A stretch of DNA of 64,000 nucleotides, taken from positions 1 through 64,000 of the forward strand of contig JBOFDK010000090.1 in the NCBI GenBank assembly GCA_051646925.1. Reading direction: 5' to 3'. Shown one piece after another: positions 1 through 7,892 of the stretch (within the stretch, counting starts at the first letter, position 1; each line of letters begins with the position of its first letter). A model generated the notes under the pieces. The model did not search any database, was not told where the DNA came from, and worked only from the letters and a program-made list of their open reading frames with translations. The DNA is from JBOFDK01 sp051646925. GTDB taxonomy: Bacteria; Bacillota; Clostridia; Lachnospirales; Cellulosilyticaceae. Made by a program: the position numbers and the translations under genes.

Positions 1-563
1 GACCGAATCCACTCAGGTAGTATATCTTCAATTTGTGGTAGTACTTCTTGCAATGCAGATTCTATATATTGACGCAACATTTTTTGTGATAATTTTTGCG
101 TTGTTGGATATTTAGGAATAATTTGATTTGTAACATCATTTGCTTCACTTATTTTTCTATATTCAGGACTGTCCATTTCAATTTTATTATAACTATATTT
201 TACTTTTCCATAAAACTGATACGTATCGCCTACTACAAACTGATTTTTCAAATAAGCCTGATTGTAAAATGCTATATATATACTCCCAGTATCATCTTTA
301 ATACGACATTTCACAATAACTTTATAGCCTTTTTTCATAATTTCAGGCTTCGAAACTATTGTCCCTACAATATTGTTAGTTTCATCCATGACTACATCTT
401 TTATCGGAATTATAACTCTTCTATCTTCATAATCTCTAGGATAATGTTCTATTAGTTCTTTAATAGTAAATATACCAATTTTACGTAATTTCTGTACAGT
501 CTGTTCACCAATACCTTTAATTATCCCTACTGGATCTGAAAGTTTTAACATTTCATCTTTCAT
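1..563 (-). CDS. recG: ATP-dependent DNA helicase RecG, N-terminal part (cut by window edge)
   Basis: The first 187 codons of RecG, the helicase that remodels stalled replication forks and branched DNA. The start is ATG at 563, with an AAGGAAG ribosome site about nine bases before it. The visible part begins with a helix-hairpin-helix-like stretch (VGIIKGIGEQTVQKLRKIGI) and continues into the YPRDYEDR motif and the OB-fold wedge domain typical of RecG. The motor domains lie beyond base 1. In B. subtilis recG closes the same rpmB-yloU-fakA neighbourhood, which supports the call. A terminator separates it from fakA, so it probably has its own promoter in 564-670. Confidence 0.93.
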   Translation of the reverse strand, partial: MKDEMLKLSDPVGIIKGIGEQTVQKLRKIGIFTIKELIEHYPRDYEDRRVIIPIKDVVMDETNNIVGTIVSKPEIMKKGYKVIVKCRIKDDTGSIYIAFYNQAYLKNQFVVGDTYQFYGKVKYSYNKIEMDSPEYRKISEANDVTNQIIPKYPTTQKLSQKMLRQYIESALQEVLPQIEDILPEWIR

Positions 564-670
564 AGCTTACTCTTCCTTTCTTATATACTATATTTACTAC
601 ATATATATAAGTATTGCTCTTATATATCAAATTTTTTCACTTTGATTACGCTTATTTTACTTTTATATAC

Positions 671-699
671 AAAAAGAGTGCTGCAATATAGCAACACCC
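671..699 (-). terminator. Terminator after fakA
   Basis: On the minus strand a 7-bp stem (GTGTTGC/GCAGCAC, one G-T pair) with a 6-base loop is followed by TCTTTTT. It lies 16 bases beyond the fakA stop and would separate fakA from recG. Confidence 0.65.
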
Positions 700-714
700 C
701 CCTTATTCATACTT

Positions 715-2352
715 TTACTCAGCTGAAACCATAAAATAATATACTGGTTGACCACCACAGTGTATTTCAACTTCTGCATCTTGAAATTGTTCTTGAGCAA
801 TTTCAAGATATTCCATAGCCAAATCTTCTGAAATTTCTTCACCATAGTAAATTGTTATAATTTCAGAATCTTCGTTTAATTTGTTTAATAATTGTTTAAA
901 CGTCTCTTTTAATTCTGGCTGATGCACAACAATGTCACTTTCTAAAATACCTAAATATTCGCCTTCTGTAATCTGTTGTCCATCTATAGTAGTATCTCTT
1001 ACAGCAATTGTAATTTGAGCTGTTTGTACCATTTTAATAGATTCGTTCATCATACTAACAACAGCCTCGGCATCAGTTGAATTATCGTAAGTTACCATCG
1101 CTGTAATACCTTGTGGTATTGTCTTTGTAGGAACAACGTAAACTTTACAATCTTCTACAATACTCGCTGCTTGTTCTGCTGCTAAAATAATGTTTTTGTT
1201 ATTTGGCAAAATAATTACTTGTTTAGCATTAGCACGTTTAATAGCATCACAAATATCCTCTGTACTAGGATTCATTGTTTGTCCACCTTCTATGACCTCA
1301 GTAACACTTAGGCTATGCATAATGTCTGCAATACCACTTCCTGTCACTATAGATACAAATGCAATATCTTGCTTTGGACGTTCAGGTGCTTGCGCTTCCA
1401 CGCCTTCTGCTAAAACTGTAGAATGTTGTTCTCTCATATTCTCAATTTTAATATTGATAAGTTGTCCAAATGCCAATGCTTTTTCAATTGCAAGTCCTGG
1501 ATGATCTGTATGCACATGAACTTTAATATACTCTTCATCTGATACTACTACAATACTATCTCCAAGTGTGTCTAAATAATTTTTAGTCTCTTCTTCATCA
1601 TAATCTAGCTCTAAATTTCTTTGTACTATAAATTCTGTACAATATCCAAAAGTAATATCTTCTGTATTAAAATTTAACAATGCACTAAACGCCTGAGCAT
1701 TTGGTTTATTCATTGGTTTTTTTATATCAATCTTAATATCACCTGTAATTACTTTTGCCGCACCTTCTAAAATTGAAAGCAGACCTTGTCCACCCGCATC
1801 AACTACACCAGCTTCTTTTAACACTGGTAACATATCAGGTGTTTTATTTAAAACTTCATAACCATGAGACAATACTTTTTCAGCAAATTCTGCCAAATCT
1901 GTAACTTCCATACTTAGCTGCATAGCTTTTGTCGCTACTTCTCTAGCTACTGTAAGAATAGTTCCTTCTTTTGGCTTCATAACTGCTTTATATGCTGTAT
2001 CAACACCTGATTGGAATGCATTTGCTAATGTTAATGTATCAATTTCATCTTCTGTAAGCCCTTTAGCAAAACCACGAATAAGCTGTGATAATATAACCCC
2101 CGAATTACCACGTGCGCCTCGCAAAGAACCACTTGCTGCTGCACTACCAATAGCTTTTATTGAAATTTCTTCAACACCTTCTACTTCACGAGCCGCAGCT
2201 AACATAGTTAGCGACATATTCGTTCCTGTATCTCCATCTGGAACTGGAAATACATTTAGTTCATTTATTGCTTCTTTTTGTTCATCTAATAATTTTGCAC
2301 CGGCTACTATCATTTCTTGTAGCATTTTTGCATTTATAGATTTTAATTTCAC
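715..2352 (-). CDS. fakA: Fatty acid kinase FakA-like / DAK2 domain protein (YloV)
   Basis: A 545-aa protein of the FakA/YloV family. In Gram-positives FakA phosphorylates fatty acids presented by FakB (DegV-family) partners for phospholipid synthesis. The N-terminal 200 residues form the DhaL-like DAK2 kinase domain, with the Mg-ATP motif FPVPDGDTGTNM and the motif GARGNSGVILSQL. The middle and C-terminal parts match the extra domains of the family. I chose GTG 2352 because GAGGAGG lies eight bases before it; an upstream in-frame TTG at 2370 overlaps that ribosome site. It follows yloU by 38 bases, as in B. subtilis. No fakB is in the window. Confidence 0.9.
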   Translation of the reverse strand: MKLKSINAKMLQEMIVAGAKLLDEQKEAINELNVFPVPDGDTGTNMSLTMLAAAREVEGVEEISIKAIGSAAASGSLRGARGNSGVILSQLIRGFAKGLTEDEIDTLTLANAFQSGVDTAYKAVMKPKEGTILTVAREVATKAMQLSMEVTDLAEFAEKVLSHGYEVLNKTPDMLPVLKEAGVVDAGGQGLLSILEGAAKVITGDIKIDIKKPMNKPNAQAFSALLNFNTEDITFGYCTEFIVQRNLELDYDEEETKNYLDTLGDSIVVVSDEEYIKVHVHTDHPGLAIEKALAFGQLINIKIENMREQHSTVLAEGVEAQAPERPKQDIAFVSIVTGSGIADIMHSLSVTEVIEGGQTMNPSTEDICDAIKRANAKQVIILPNNKNIILAAEQAASIVEDCKVYVVPTKTIPQGITAMVTYDNSTDAEAVVSMMNESIKMVQTAQITIAVRDTTIDGQQITEGEYLGILESDIVVHQPELKETFKQLLNKLNEDSEIITIYYGEEISEDLAMEYLEIAQEQFQDAEVEIHCGGQPVYYFMVSAE

Positions 2353-2390
2353 TTTTGTGTGCCTCCTCAAAATAACAATTCATTTGCTAA

Positions 2391-2750
2391 CTATTTATCT
2401 ACGCGTACGCCCTCAACAAATACTTTAATTTGTCGAACTTCTAATCCCAGCATTTCTTTAACTTTATATTTAACTGTACTAATAAGGTTTTCTGTAACCG
2501 CTGAAATTTTTGTACCATATTCTACAATTATATGGAATTCGATATTAACGCTACCTTCACCTACGACACTAACTGCAATACCTTTTGTTAAATTTTCTTT
2601 TTTTAGAAGTTGCACAATGTCATCTTTGACATTTCTAGCAGCCATACCTACAATACCATAACATTCTGTAGCTGTCATTCCACTAATTTGAGCTATGACT
2701 TCTTCGCTAATTACAATTGTTCCGTATTTATTAGTAAACTTGCCGTCCAT
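2391..2750 (-). CDS. Asp23/Gls24 family protein (YloU-like)
   Basis: A 119-aa Asp23/Gls24 (alkaline shock) family protein. The family is cytoplasmic and often membrane-associated through partners; its molecular role is poorly defined. The YGTIVISEEVIAQISGMTA opening and the VEYGTKISAVTENL segment are diagnostic. It starts at ATG with GGAGGAAG just upstream and is paired with fakA, the conserved yloU-yloV arrangement. A second family member lies at 43386-43772. Confidence 0.88.
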   Translation of the reverse strand: MDGKFTNKYGTIVISEEVIAQISGMTATECYGIVGMAARNVKDDIVQLLKKENLTKGIAVSVVGEGSVNIEFHIIVEYGTKISAVTENLISTVKYKVKEMLGLEVRQIKVFVEGVRVDK

Positions 2751-2815
2751 AAACTTCCTCCTTAAGTATCTCTTAATATTTTTATTTTCACATAATTTAA
2801 TTGCTTTTGTTTTGT

Positions 2816-2824
2816 ATTATATCA
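2816..2824 (-). promoter_or_regulatory. Extended -10 promoter of yloU-fakA
   Basis: The minus strand reads TGATATAAT, an extended -10 element, about 65 bases before the yloU start. I see no good -35 element at the expected spacing, which is common for TGn promoters. Confidence 0.55.
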
Positions 2825-2908
2825 CAAAAAGTAATTACAAAGATAGTATTATTTGAACGACGTTTTTTTCGCATTTTCAAGTTATTTTAATAAATATCGC
2901 GTTATAGC

Positions 2909-2937
2909 TTGAAATATAATTTATTATCTGTTAAAAT
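2909..2937 (+). promoter_or_regulatory. SigA-type promoter of rpmB
   Basis: TTGAAA and TAAAAT are separated by exactly 17 bases and lie 46 bases before the rpmB start codon, on the correct strand. Confidence 0.7.
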
Positions 2938-2983
2938 AGCATTTGTTATGTCACGGATTTTAATGTCAAGGAGGTGTTTAACT

Positions 2984-3169
2984 ATGGCAAAATGTGAAAT
3001 CTGCTCAAAAGACGTGCACTTCGGAATTAAAGTGAGTCACTCACATAAAAGAGCAAACAAAATGTGGAAAGCTAATGTTAAGAAAGTTAGAGTTGCACAG
3101 AATGGTGCAGTTAAATCTATGAACGTATGTACTCGTTGTTTACGTTCTAATTTAGTTACTCGTGCTTAA
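2984..3169 (+). CDS. rpmB: Large-subunit ribosomal protein bL28
   Basis: A 61-aa bL28, a structural protein of the 50S subunit. It carries two CxxC pairs (CEIC near residue 4 and CTRC near residue 51), so it is the zinc-binding form. I took ATG 2984, preceded by AAGGAGGTG; the longer upstream frame has no such site. It is one of the few plus-strand genes here and is convergent with spoVM, as in B. subtilis, where spoVM and rpmB are also neighbours. Confidence 0.97.
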   Translation: MAKCEICSKDVHFGIKVSHSHKRANKMWKANVKKVRVAQNGAVKSMNVCTRCLRSNLVTRA

Positions 3170-3198
3170 TTTCTTTATTAAATAACGATACTCGAAAA

Positions 3199-3236
3199 TT
3201 CATCGTCTTTTACTTGAGTGCGATGAGTTTTTTTCT
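3199..3236 (+). terminator. Terminator of rpmB
   Basis: A TTCATCG...CGATGAG stem with a 15-base loop is followed by seven Ts on the plus strand, 30 bases after the rpmB stop. Confidence 0.6.
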
Positions 3237-3239
3237 TAA

Positions 3240-3276
3240 CACAAACCCCCTAAGGCCTAGCCTTAGGGGGTTTGTG
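3240..3276. terminator. Perfect 17-bp hairpin between rpmB and spoVM
   Basis: Two perfectly complementary 17-base arms (CACAAACCCCCTAAGGC and its complement) enclose a 3-base loop. It is unusually GC-rich for this genome. The T tract is weak on either side, so it may act as a barrier for both convergent transcripts rather than as a classical one-way terminator. Confidence 0.65.
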
Positions 3277-3281
3277 CTTTA

Positions 3282-3347
3282 TTATTTACGCATTTTATTA
3301 ACTACTTTACCTAACCATTTTGGTAGTCTTATAACATAAACTTTCAT
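3282..3347 (-). CDS. spoVM: Stage V sporulation protein M (SpoVM), 21 aa
   Basis: A 21-codon gene encoding a peptide that starts MKVYVIRLPKWLGKVV and ends NKMRK. B. subtilis SpoVM is a 26-aa amphipathic helix that recognises the curved forespore membrane and anchors the SpoIVA coat base. The K-x-Y-x-I-x-LPK-LG-V pattern, the short length and the basic tail match that family. A GGAGGTG site precedes the ATG. The position between thiN and rpmB is exactly that of spoVM in B. subtilis. The C-terminus is about five residues shorter than the Bacillus form. Confidence 0.9.
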   Translation of the reverse strand: MKVYVIRLPKWLGKVVNKMRK

Positions 3348-3364
3348 CTTTACACCTCCATTAT

Positions 3365-3505
3365 TTAGCCTGCCATAAGTATATATCCTACAAAAATAAG
3401 TGCTATAGCTACTAGTGTTATCCACCCTAGCATAGGAATTATTAATGATAGCATCATACAACTACCGCAAAATAATATTACCATTCCAAATATATTTTTT
3501 TTCAT
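3365..3505 (-). CDS. Small two-TM membrane peptide (46 aa) upstream of spoVM
   Basis: A 46-codon gene with AGGAGG before its ATG, ending 17 bases before the spoVM start. After a MKKN head it is almost entirely hydrophobic: about residues 6-24 (FGMVILFCGSCMMLSLIIP) and 28-45 form two probable membrane helices joined by a LGW turn. I do not recognise the family. Tight linkage to spoVM suggests co-transcription, and hence a possible sporulation role, but that is inference. It lies downstream of the thiN terminator, so the pair needs its own promoter in 3506-3560. Confidence 0.7.
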   Translation of the reverse strand: MKKNIFGMVILFCGSCMMLSLIIPMLGWITLVAIALIFVGYILMAG

Positions 3506-3556
3506 CTGGGATTTCCTCCTGATATATACTTATATAACTACAATATGCACTAACCC

Positions 3557-3590
3557 AAAAAAACGAGCCTGTTCGGCTCGTTTTTTTTTA
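3557..3590. terminator. Bidirectional terminator after thiN
   Basis: A 7-bp stem ACGAGCC/GGCTCGT with a 5-base loop is flanked by seven As on one side and nine Ts on the other. On the minus strand it ends the yicC-thiN operon and isolates the spoVM unit. Confidence 0.9.
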
Positions 3591-3600
3591 TATTAATTTA

Positions 3601-4233
3601 TTAATCATTTATTTCCATAACTAGTAATAGTCCTGATTTCACAATAATTTCAGCATCATTTTCTATCAAGTAATTACTTACACCAAGCACATCTCCATGT
3701 TCCATCATATGTCCATCTAATTTGTATGCAAGTCCTTTTGTCGTAATTCCTTCTACTCTTTCAGAGAGAGGTAATAAACTTACTAATTGTCCTATCTCGC
3801 CTACAATTTTATGTTTATTTTTTATAATTTGAATTTTATTTTGTGCATTACATAATGACATTGGGATATTTTGCCTATGAGCACGAATTAGTAAATGAAT
3901 ATTTGCAAATGAATGGTCTATTCGTGTCCCAACTCCGCCCCATATTGTAATTTCTGTAGCTCCATCTTTTATTGCTTGATTTACAGCTAACTCTGTATCT
4001 GTTTCATCTTTTTCTGAAGGCATTTTTATAATTTTAACACCTTCATCTTCAAACATTTTTAAATCTTCTTCATTACAACTATCAAAATCTCCTACAATTG
4101 TATCTGGACGTATATCAAGATGCCTAGCATGTCGCATACCATTATCTGCGCAAATTATATGATCATATAATTCCATATTTTCACAAAATTTATAATCTCC
4201 ATATTCACCATTAGTTAAAATTAGTGTTTTCAT
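3601..4233 (-). CDS. thiN: Thiamine pyrophosphokinase
   Basis: A 210-aa thiamine pyrophosphokinase, which makes the TPP cofactor from thiamine and ATP. The catalytic N-terminal domain shows ADNGMRHA (about residues 29-36), VGDFDS (about 47-52), KDETDTELA and the GGxGTRIDHSFANIHLL segment. The C-terminal part is the beta-sandwich thiamine-binding domain. The start is six bases after the rpe stop, so the two are co-translated. It is the last gene of the long minus-strand operon before a strong terminator. Length and position match B. subtilis thiN. Confidence 0.94.
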   Translation of the reverse strand: MKTLILTNGEYGDYKFCENMELYDHIICADNGMRHARHLDIRPDTIVGDFDSCNEEDLKMFEDEGVKIIKMPSEKDETDTELAVNQAIKDGATEITIWGGVGTRIDHSFANIHLLIRAHRQNIPMSLCNAQNKIQIIKNKHKIVGEIGQLVSLLPLSERVEGITTKGLAYKLDGHMMEHGDVLGVSNYLIENDAEIIVKSGLLLVMEIND

Positions 4234-4238
4234 AATTA

Positions 4239-4895
4239 CTACTCATTCATTATTTTATTGAATTTTTTAACAGTTGTTGTAACATTTTCTGCCATATAAA
4301 CTGCTGAACCTGCCACTACAACATCTGCTCCTGCATCTACAACGTCTTTAACATTATTTAAATCAACGCCACCATCTACTTGTATAAGAATTGTTCTATC
4401 TTGCTTTGAAATAAGTTCTTTAGCTTGTTTAATTTTTTCATATGAATAAGGGATAAATTTTTGACCACCAAATCCTGGGTTTACTGACATGATTAAAATC
4501 AAATCTAGTTGATCCATTAACGGCTCTAATACGCTTACAGGTGTCCCTGGATTTAATGCAATACCCGCCTTCATCCCAAGTAGTTTAATATGCTGAATCG
4601 TTCTGTGTATATGTTTACACGCTTCATAGTGCACAGTTACTAAATCAGATCCTGCATCTTTAAAATCTTGCAAATAACGATCAGGTTCTTCAATCATTAA
4701 ATGCACATCCATTACTCCTTTTATATGTTTTCTTAACGCTTTGGCAACAGGTGCACCAATTGTAATATTTGGTACAAATGCGCCATCCATTACATCTACA
4801 TGTATATACGTTGCGCCCGCTTCTTCAACGTATGTTATAGCTTTTCCTAGTGCTGCAAAATCTGCTGATAATATTGAAGGTGCTAAATGCTTCAT
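4239..4895 (-). CDS. rpe: Ribulose-phosphate 3-epimerase
   Basis: A 218-aa TIM-barrel enzyme interconverting ribulose 5-phosphate and xylulose 5-phosphate in the pentose phosphate pathway. Family motifs are SILSADFA, HVDVMDGAFVPN, the DVHLMIE segment, MSVNPGFGGQKF and VDGGV, with the phosphate-binding VAGSAV near the end. The ATG lies one base after the rsgA stop, with GGAGATGG inside the rsgA tail, so the two genes are tightly coupled. Confidence 0.97.
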   Translation of the reverse strand: MKHLAPSILSADFAALGKAITYVEEAGATYIHVDVMDGAFVPNITIGAPVAKALRKHIKGVMDVHLMIEEPDRYLQDFKDAGSDLVTVHYEACKHIHRTIQHIKLLGMKAGIALNPGTPVSVLEPLMDQLDLILIMSVNPGFGGQKFIPYSYEKIKQAKELISKQDRTILIQVDGGVDLNNVKDVVDAGADVVVAGSAVYMAENVTTTVKKFNKIMNE

Positions 4896-4896
4896 C

Positions 4897-5793
4897 TTAC
4901 CATCTCCTTATGTCTTTTAATTGATTATAATATGTTATATAGTTGTCATACCTTGCATTAAACAACAGGCCTTCTTCAAGCGCCTTTTTCACTGCGCAGC
5001 CTGGTTCATGAATATGACTACATCCTTTAAACTTACATTTTCCTTCATATCGTTCGAATTCCGGAAAACAATGTCTTAGTTCATCATACGGAATTTCTTC
5101 AAACTGAAGTGATGTAAATCCTGGTGTATCCACCAAATATCCGCCTTCACTAAATGGTAATAATTCAACGTGTCTAGTCGTATGTTTTCCTCTTTTGATT
5201 TTTTCGCTAACAGCTCCTGTTTGCAATGAAAAATGTGGCTGTAACGCATTTATAATTGTAGATTTTCCAACTCCCGAAGGACCTGCAAAAAAAGAAATTT
5301 TATCTTTTAAAATTTCTTTTAATTCGTCTAACTTTATTCCTTCTTTTGCTGATACACATAATACTTGATAACCACTTTTTTCATAACCTTCTACAATATA
5401 TCTATACGTTTCATAGTTTCCATCATCAACTTTATTTAGTATTATATACGGCTTTATGCCCTCATATTCAACCATAATTAGAAATCTATCTAGTAAATCT
5501 AGATGGATTTCTGGATAAGTTACTGAAAAAACTACAAGCCCTTGATCTACATTTGCAACTGGTGGTCTTATAAGTTTATTTTTTCGGTCATGGATAATTT
5601 CAATATTTCCTTGTTTGTAAGGATATTTCTTATCTTGTAATGCCTCGTTTACCGCAATCGTAACATGATCGCCTATTAATGGCGTTATACGATCTTTTCT
5701 AAACTTACCTCTTGCCTTACATTCAAACACTTCATCTCCAATTTTCACATAGTAAAAACCCGCAATTCCTTTGATGATTGTTCCTTGCATCAT
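4897..5793 (-). CDS. rsgA: Ribosome small-subunit biogenesis GTPase RsgA
   Basis: A 298-aa circularly permuted GTPase that assists late 30S maturation. An N-terminal OB fold (to about residue 65) precedes the G domain with motifs in permuted order: NKVD (G4), GPSGVGKST (P-loop), then DTPGF. The C-terminal zinc site is seen as C-x4-C-x-H-x5-C around CKFKGCSHIHEPGC. Its ATG overlaps the pknB stop (TAATG). The pknB-rsgA-rpe-thiN order is the same as prkC-cpgA-rpe-thiN in B. subtilis, where the kinase phosphorylates this GTPase. Confidence 0.96.
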   Translation of the reverse strand: MMQGTIIKGIAGFYYVKIGDEVFECKARGKFRKDRITPLIGDHVTIAVNEALQDKKYPYKQGNIEIIHDRKNKLIRPPVANVDQGLVVFSVTYPEIHLDLLDRFLIMVEYEGIKPYIILNKVDDGNYETYRYIVEGYEKSGYQVLCVSAKEGIKLDELKEILKDKISFFAGPSGVGKSTIINALQPHFSLQTGAVSEKIKRGKHTTRHVELLPFSEGGYLVDTPGFTSLQFEEIPYDELRHCFPEFERYEGKCKFKGCSHIHEPGCAVKKALEEGLLFNARYDNYITYYNQLKDIRRW

Positions 5794-7892
5794 TAATATG
5801 TCTCCTCTTTAAAATCAATAGGGTCATTGTATTGTTCTATACCATCAAAGAATATTTTAAGTGTACCTTTTCCAGTACCTTCTACACGAATAGGAAGTGG
5901 AAATTGCGCAGCTCTCACTGTATTGTCAAAAACAACTTCTGTTCCTTTTGTACTTTCTAGCCACACTAAAACATGATATTCTTCTTTTCCTAGATTTGGA
6001 TCATTGATTATTCTTGTAACCGTTACGGCTTTTTCTTCCTCCACTGGTGGTTTTTCCTCTACTGGCGGCTTTTCCTCTACTGGTGGCTTTTCTTCTACCG
6101 GTGGCTTTTCTTCTTTTTCTTCTTCCACTGGTGGTTCTATTTCAGGTACTACAGGTGTTTCCGGTCCTTTACTAACAACTAAGTTAATAGATAACCCTTT
6201 TTCTACTTCATCACCTGCTCTAACGCTTTGTTCTATTACTATTCCATTTTCTATATTATCATCATGTCTTGTTGTAATCTTACCAACTTTAAGTCCACTA
6301 TTTTTTATAGAAAGTTCTGCATCTTTTTGTGATTTATTAACAACTTCTGGCATACGAATTTTTTCGATTTTTGGACCATTACTAATAACTATTCTGACCG
6401 CTTGTCCTACTTCATGCATTGTATTTGGTCTTGGATCTTGGCTAATAACTTTGCCAGCTTCTACGTTATCATCATATTCACGTTCTCTGAGTACAATAAA
6501 ACCTCTTGCCTCTAACCTTTCACTTGCATACGTAGCTTCTGTTCCTAAAACATCTGGAACTTTTTCTATTACTGTTTCTTTATTTTTTGCAACTACTACT
6601 TCAATTGTTGAGCCAGGTTTAACTAATTCTTCTTGTTTTGGATTTTGACTTACAATCATTCCAGATTCATATTCTTTTGTATCTTCTTGCGTAATTTTCA
6701 ATAATAAATCTTTAGTTGCTGCTTCTCTTTCCGCAAATTCTAACGTTTTTCCTACAAACTTTGGCACTGCTACATATTTTGCACTTGTTTTTGATGGTAA
6801 TATGAAAAATGCTGCAAATGCAATCATACCAATAACTACTAATGTAGCTAACACTCCGCCTATACTAACCAAAACTTTATATAATGTTGATACTTCATCA
6901 TTATCACTGTCTTCATCATAAAAATCTTGAGCCATTGTAGTTTCTGTGTTTGTAAATTCTTCTTTGCTAATTGGCTTTTCGTTTTGGCGTATATAGCTTG
7001 TCTGCTCTTCAGTCAATAAAATTGTTTGATCAATACCCTCATCAGTAACATTTTGTAATAAAATATTTGGATTAGATAAAACTTTTTTCATATCATCTAA
7101 CATTTCATTAGCATTTTGATAACGATATTCTTGTTTTTTATTTGTTGCTTTTAAAATAATGTACTCTAAACCTTGTCTTATATCTGGCACTAATGAAGAA
7201 GGTTTTGGAATTTCTTCATTGATATGTTTAAGCGCAACTGACACATGTGACTCTGCTTGAAATGGAATTATACCTGTAACCATTTCAAAAAGTACAATCC
7301 CTACAGAATAAATATCACTTGTTTCATTTACATATTTCCCTTTTGCCTGCTCTGGCGAAAAATAATGTACTGATCCAATCGCATTACCTGTAGCAACGAT
7401 AGTTGATGAATCTACTGCTTTTGCTATCCCAAAATCTGCAACCTTTAGTATGTTATCCTCTGTTACAAGAATATTTTGAGGTTTTATATCTCTATGAATA
7501 ATTTGCTTGCTATGTGCATGACGTAGCGCTGATGCGATTTGAATTCCATACTCAAGCGCTACATCTGAAGGTATTTTGCCTTGATGTTCTATCAGTTCTT
7601 TTAATGTTTGCCCCTCAACATACTCCATAACAATATATTGCTGATCATCTTCAACCCCTACATCATAAATACCTACGATGTTAGGGTGTGATAGACTTCC
7701 TGCCGCAAATGCTTCTGCGCGGAATTTTTTGACAAATGCTTCGTCGTTTGCAAATTCCGACCTCAAAACTTTAATAGCGACATTTCTCTTTAGTTTATTG
7801 CATTGTGCAAGATATACTATAGACATACCACCTGCACCAATTTTTTTTATAATCTCATATCGTTCACCTAAAATTTTTCCTGCTTCTAGCAT
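5793..7892 (-). CDS. prkC: PASTA-domain Ser/Thr protein kinase (PknB/PrkC)
   Basis: A 699-aa membrane receptor kinase that senses peptidoglycan fragments. The cytoplasmic kinase domain (about 10-275) has the glycine loop GAGGMSIVY, the catalytic HRDIKPQN and DFG. One membrane helix lies near residues 345-370. Three extracellular PASTA repeats follow (about 375-575), each ending in a V-S/A-K/N-G pattern. Then comes a Pro/Glu linker of PPVEEK repeats (about 590-630) and an extra 65-residue C-terminal domain rich in beta-type residues, not seen in B. subtilis PrkC. It overlaps prpC by a few bases, the usual kinase-phosphatase pair. Confidence 0.96.
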   Translation of the reverse strand: MLEAGKILGERYEIIKKIGAGGMSIVYLAQCNKLKRNVAIKVLRSEFANDEAFVKKFRAEAFAAGSLSHPNIVGIYDVGVEDDQQYIVMEYVEGQTLKELIEHQGKIPSDVALEYGIQIASALRHAHSKQIIHRDIKPQNILVTEDNILKVADFGIAKAVDSSTIVATGNAIGSVHYFSPEQAKGKYVNETSDIYSVGIVLFEMVTGIIPFQAESHVSVALKHINEEIPKPSSLVPDIRQGLEYIILKATNKKQEYRYQNANEMLDDMKKVLSNPNILLQNVTDEGIDQTILLTEEQTSYIRQNEKPISKEEFTNTETTMAQDFYDEDSDNDEVSTLYKVLVSIGGVLATLVVIGMIAFAAFFILPSKTSAKYVAVPKFVGKTLEFAEREAATKDLLLKITQEDTKEYESGMIVSQNPKQEELVKPGSTIEVVVAKNKETVIEKVPDVLGTEATYASERLEARGFIVLREREYDDNVEAGKVISQDPRPNTMHEVGQAVRIVISNGPKIEKIRMPEVVNKSQKDAELSIKNSGLKVGKITTRHDDNIENGIVIEQSVRAGDEVEKGLSINLVVSKGPETPVVPEIEPPVEEEKEEKPPVEEKPPVEEKPPVEEKPPVEEEKAVTVTRIINDPNLGKEEYHVLVWLESTKGTEVVFDNTVRAAQFPLPIRVEGTGKGTLKIFFDGIEQYNDPIDFKEETY
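6037..6111. repeat. 18-bp tandem repeat inside pknB (PPVEEK units)
   Basis: Four near-identical 18-base units, each encoding PPVEEK, form a Pro/Glu linker between the PASTA repeats and the C-terminal domain. The units differ only by a few silent changes, so copy-number change by slippage is plausible. Confidence 0.8.

Noticed and set aside
96..455. A 119-codon plus-strand frame opposite recG
   Set aside because: The minus strand clearly encodes RecG here; the plus-strand product is Ile/Phe-rich and shows no family motif.
3522..3548. SigE-type promoter (GCATATTG / GTATATAT) before the spoVM unit
   Set aside because: The spacing of about 12 bases is shorter than expected and both boxes are simple AT-rich words, so I could not support it.
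6004..6648. A 214-codon plus-strand frame rich in Ser/Thr/Gly opposite pknB
   Set aside because: It is the antisense shadow of the PPVEEK repeat and PASTA region, with no start signal.
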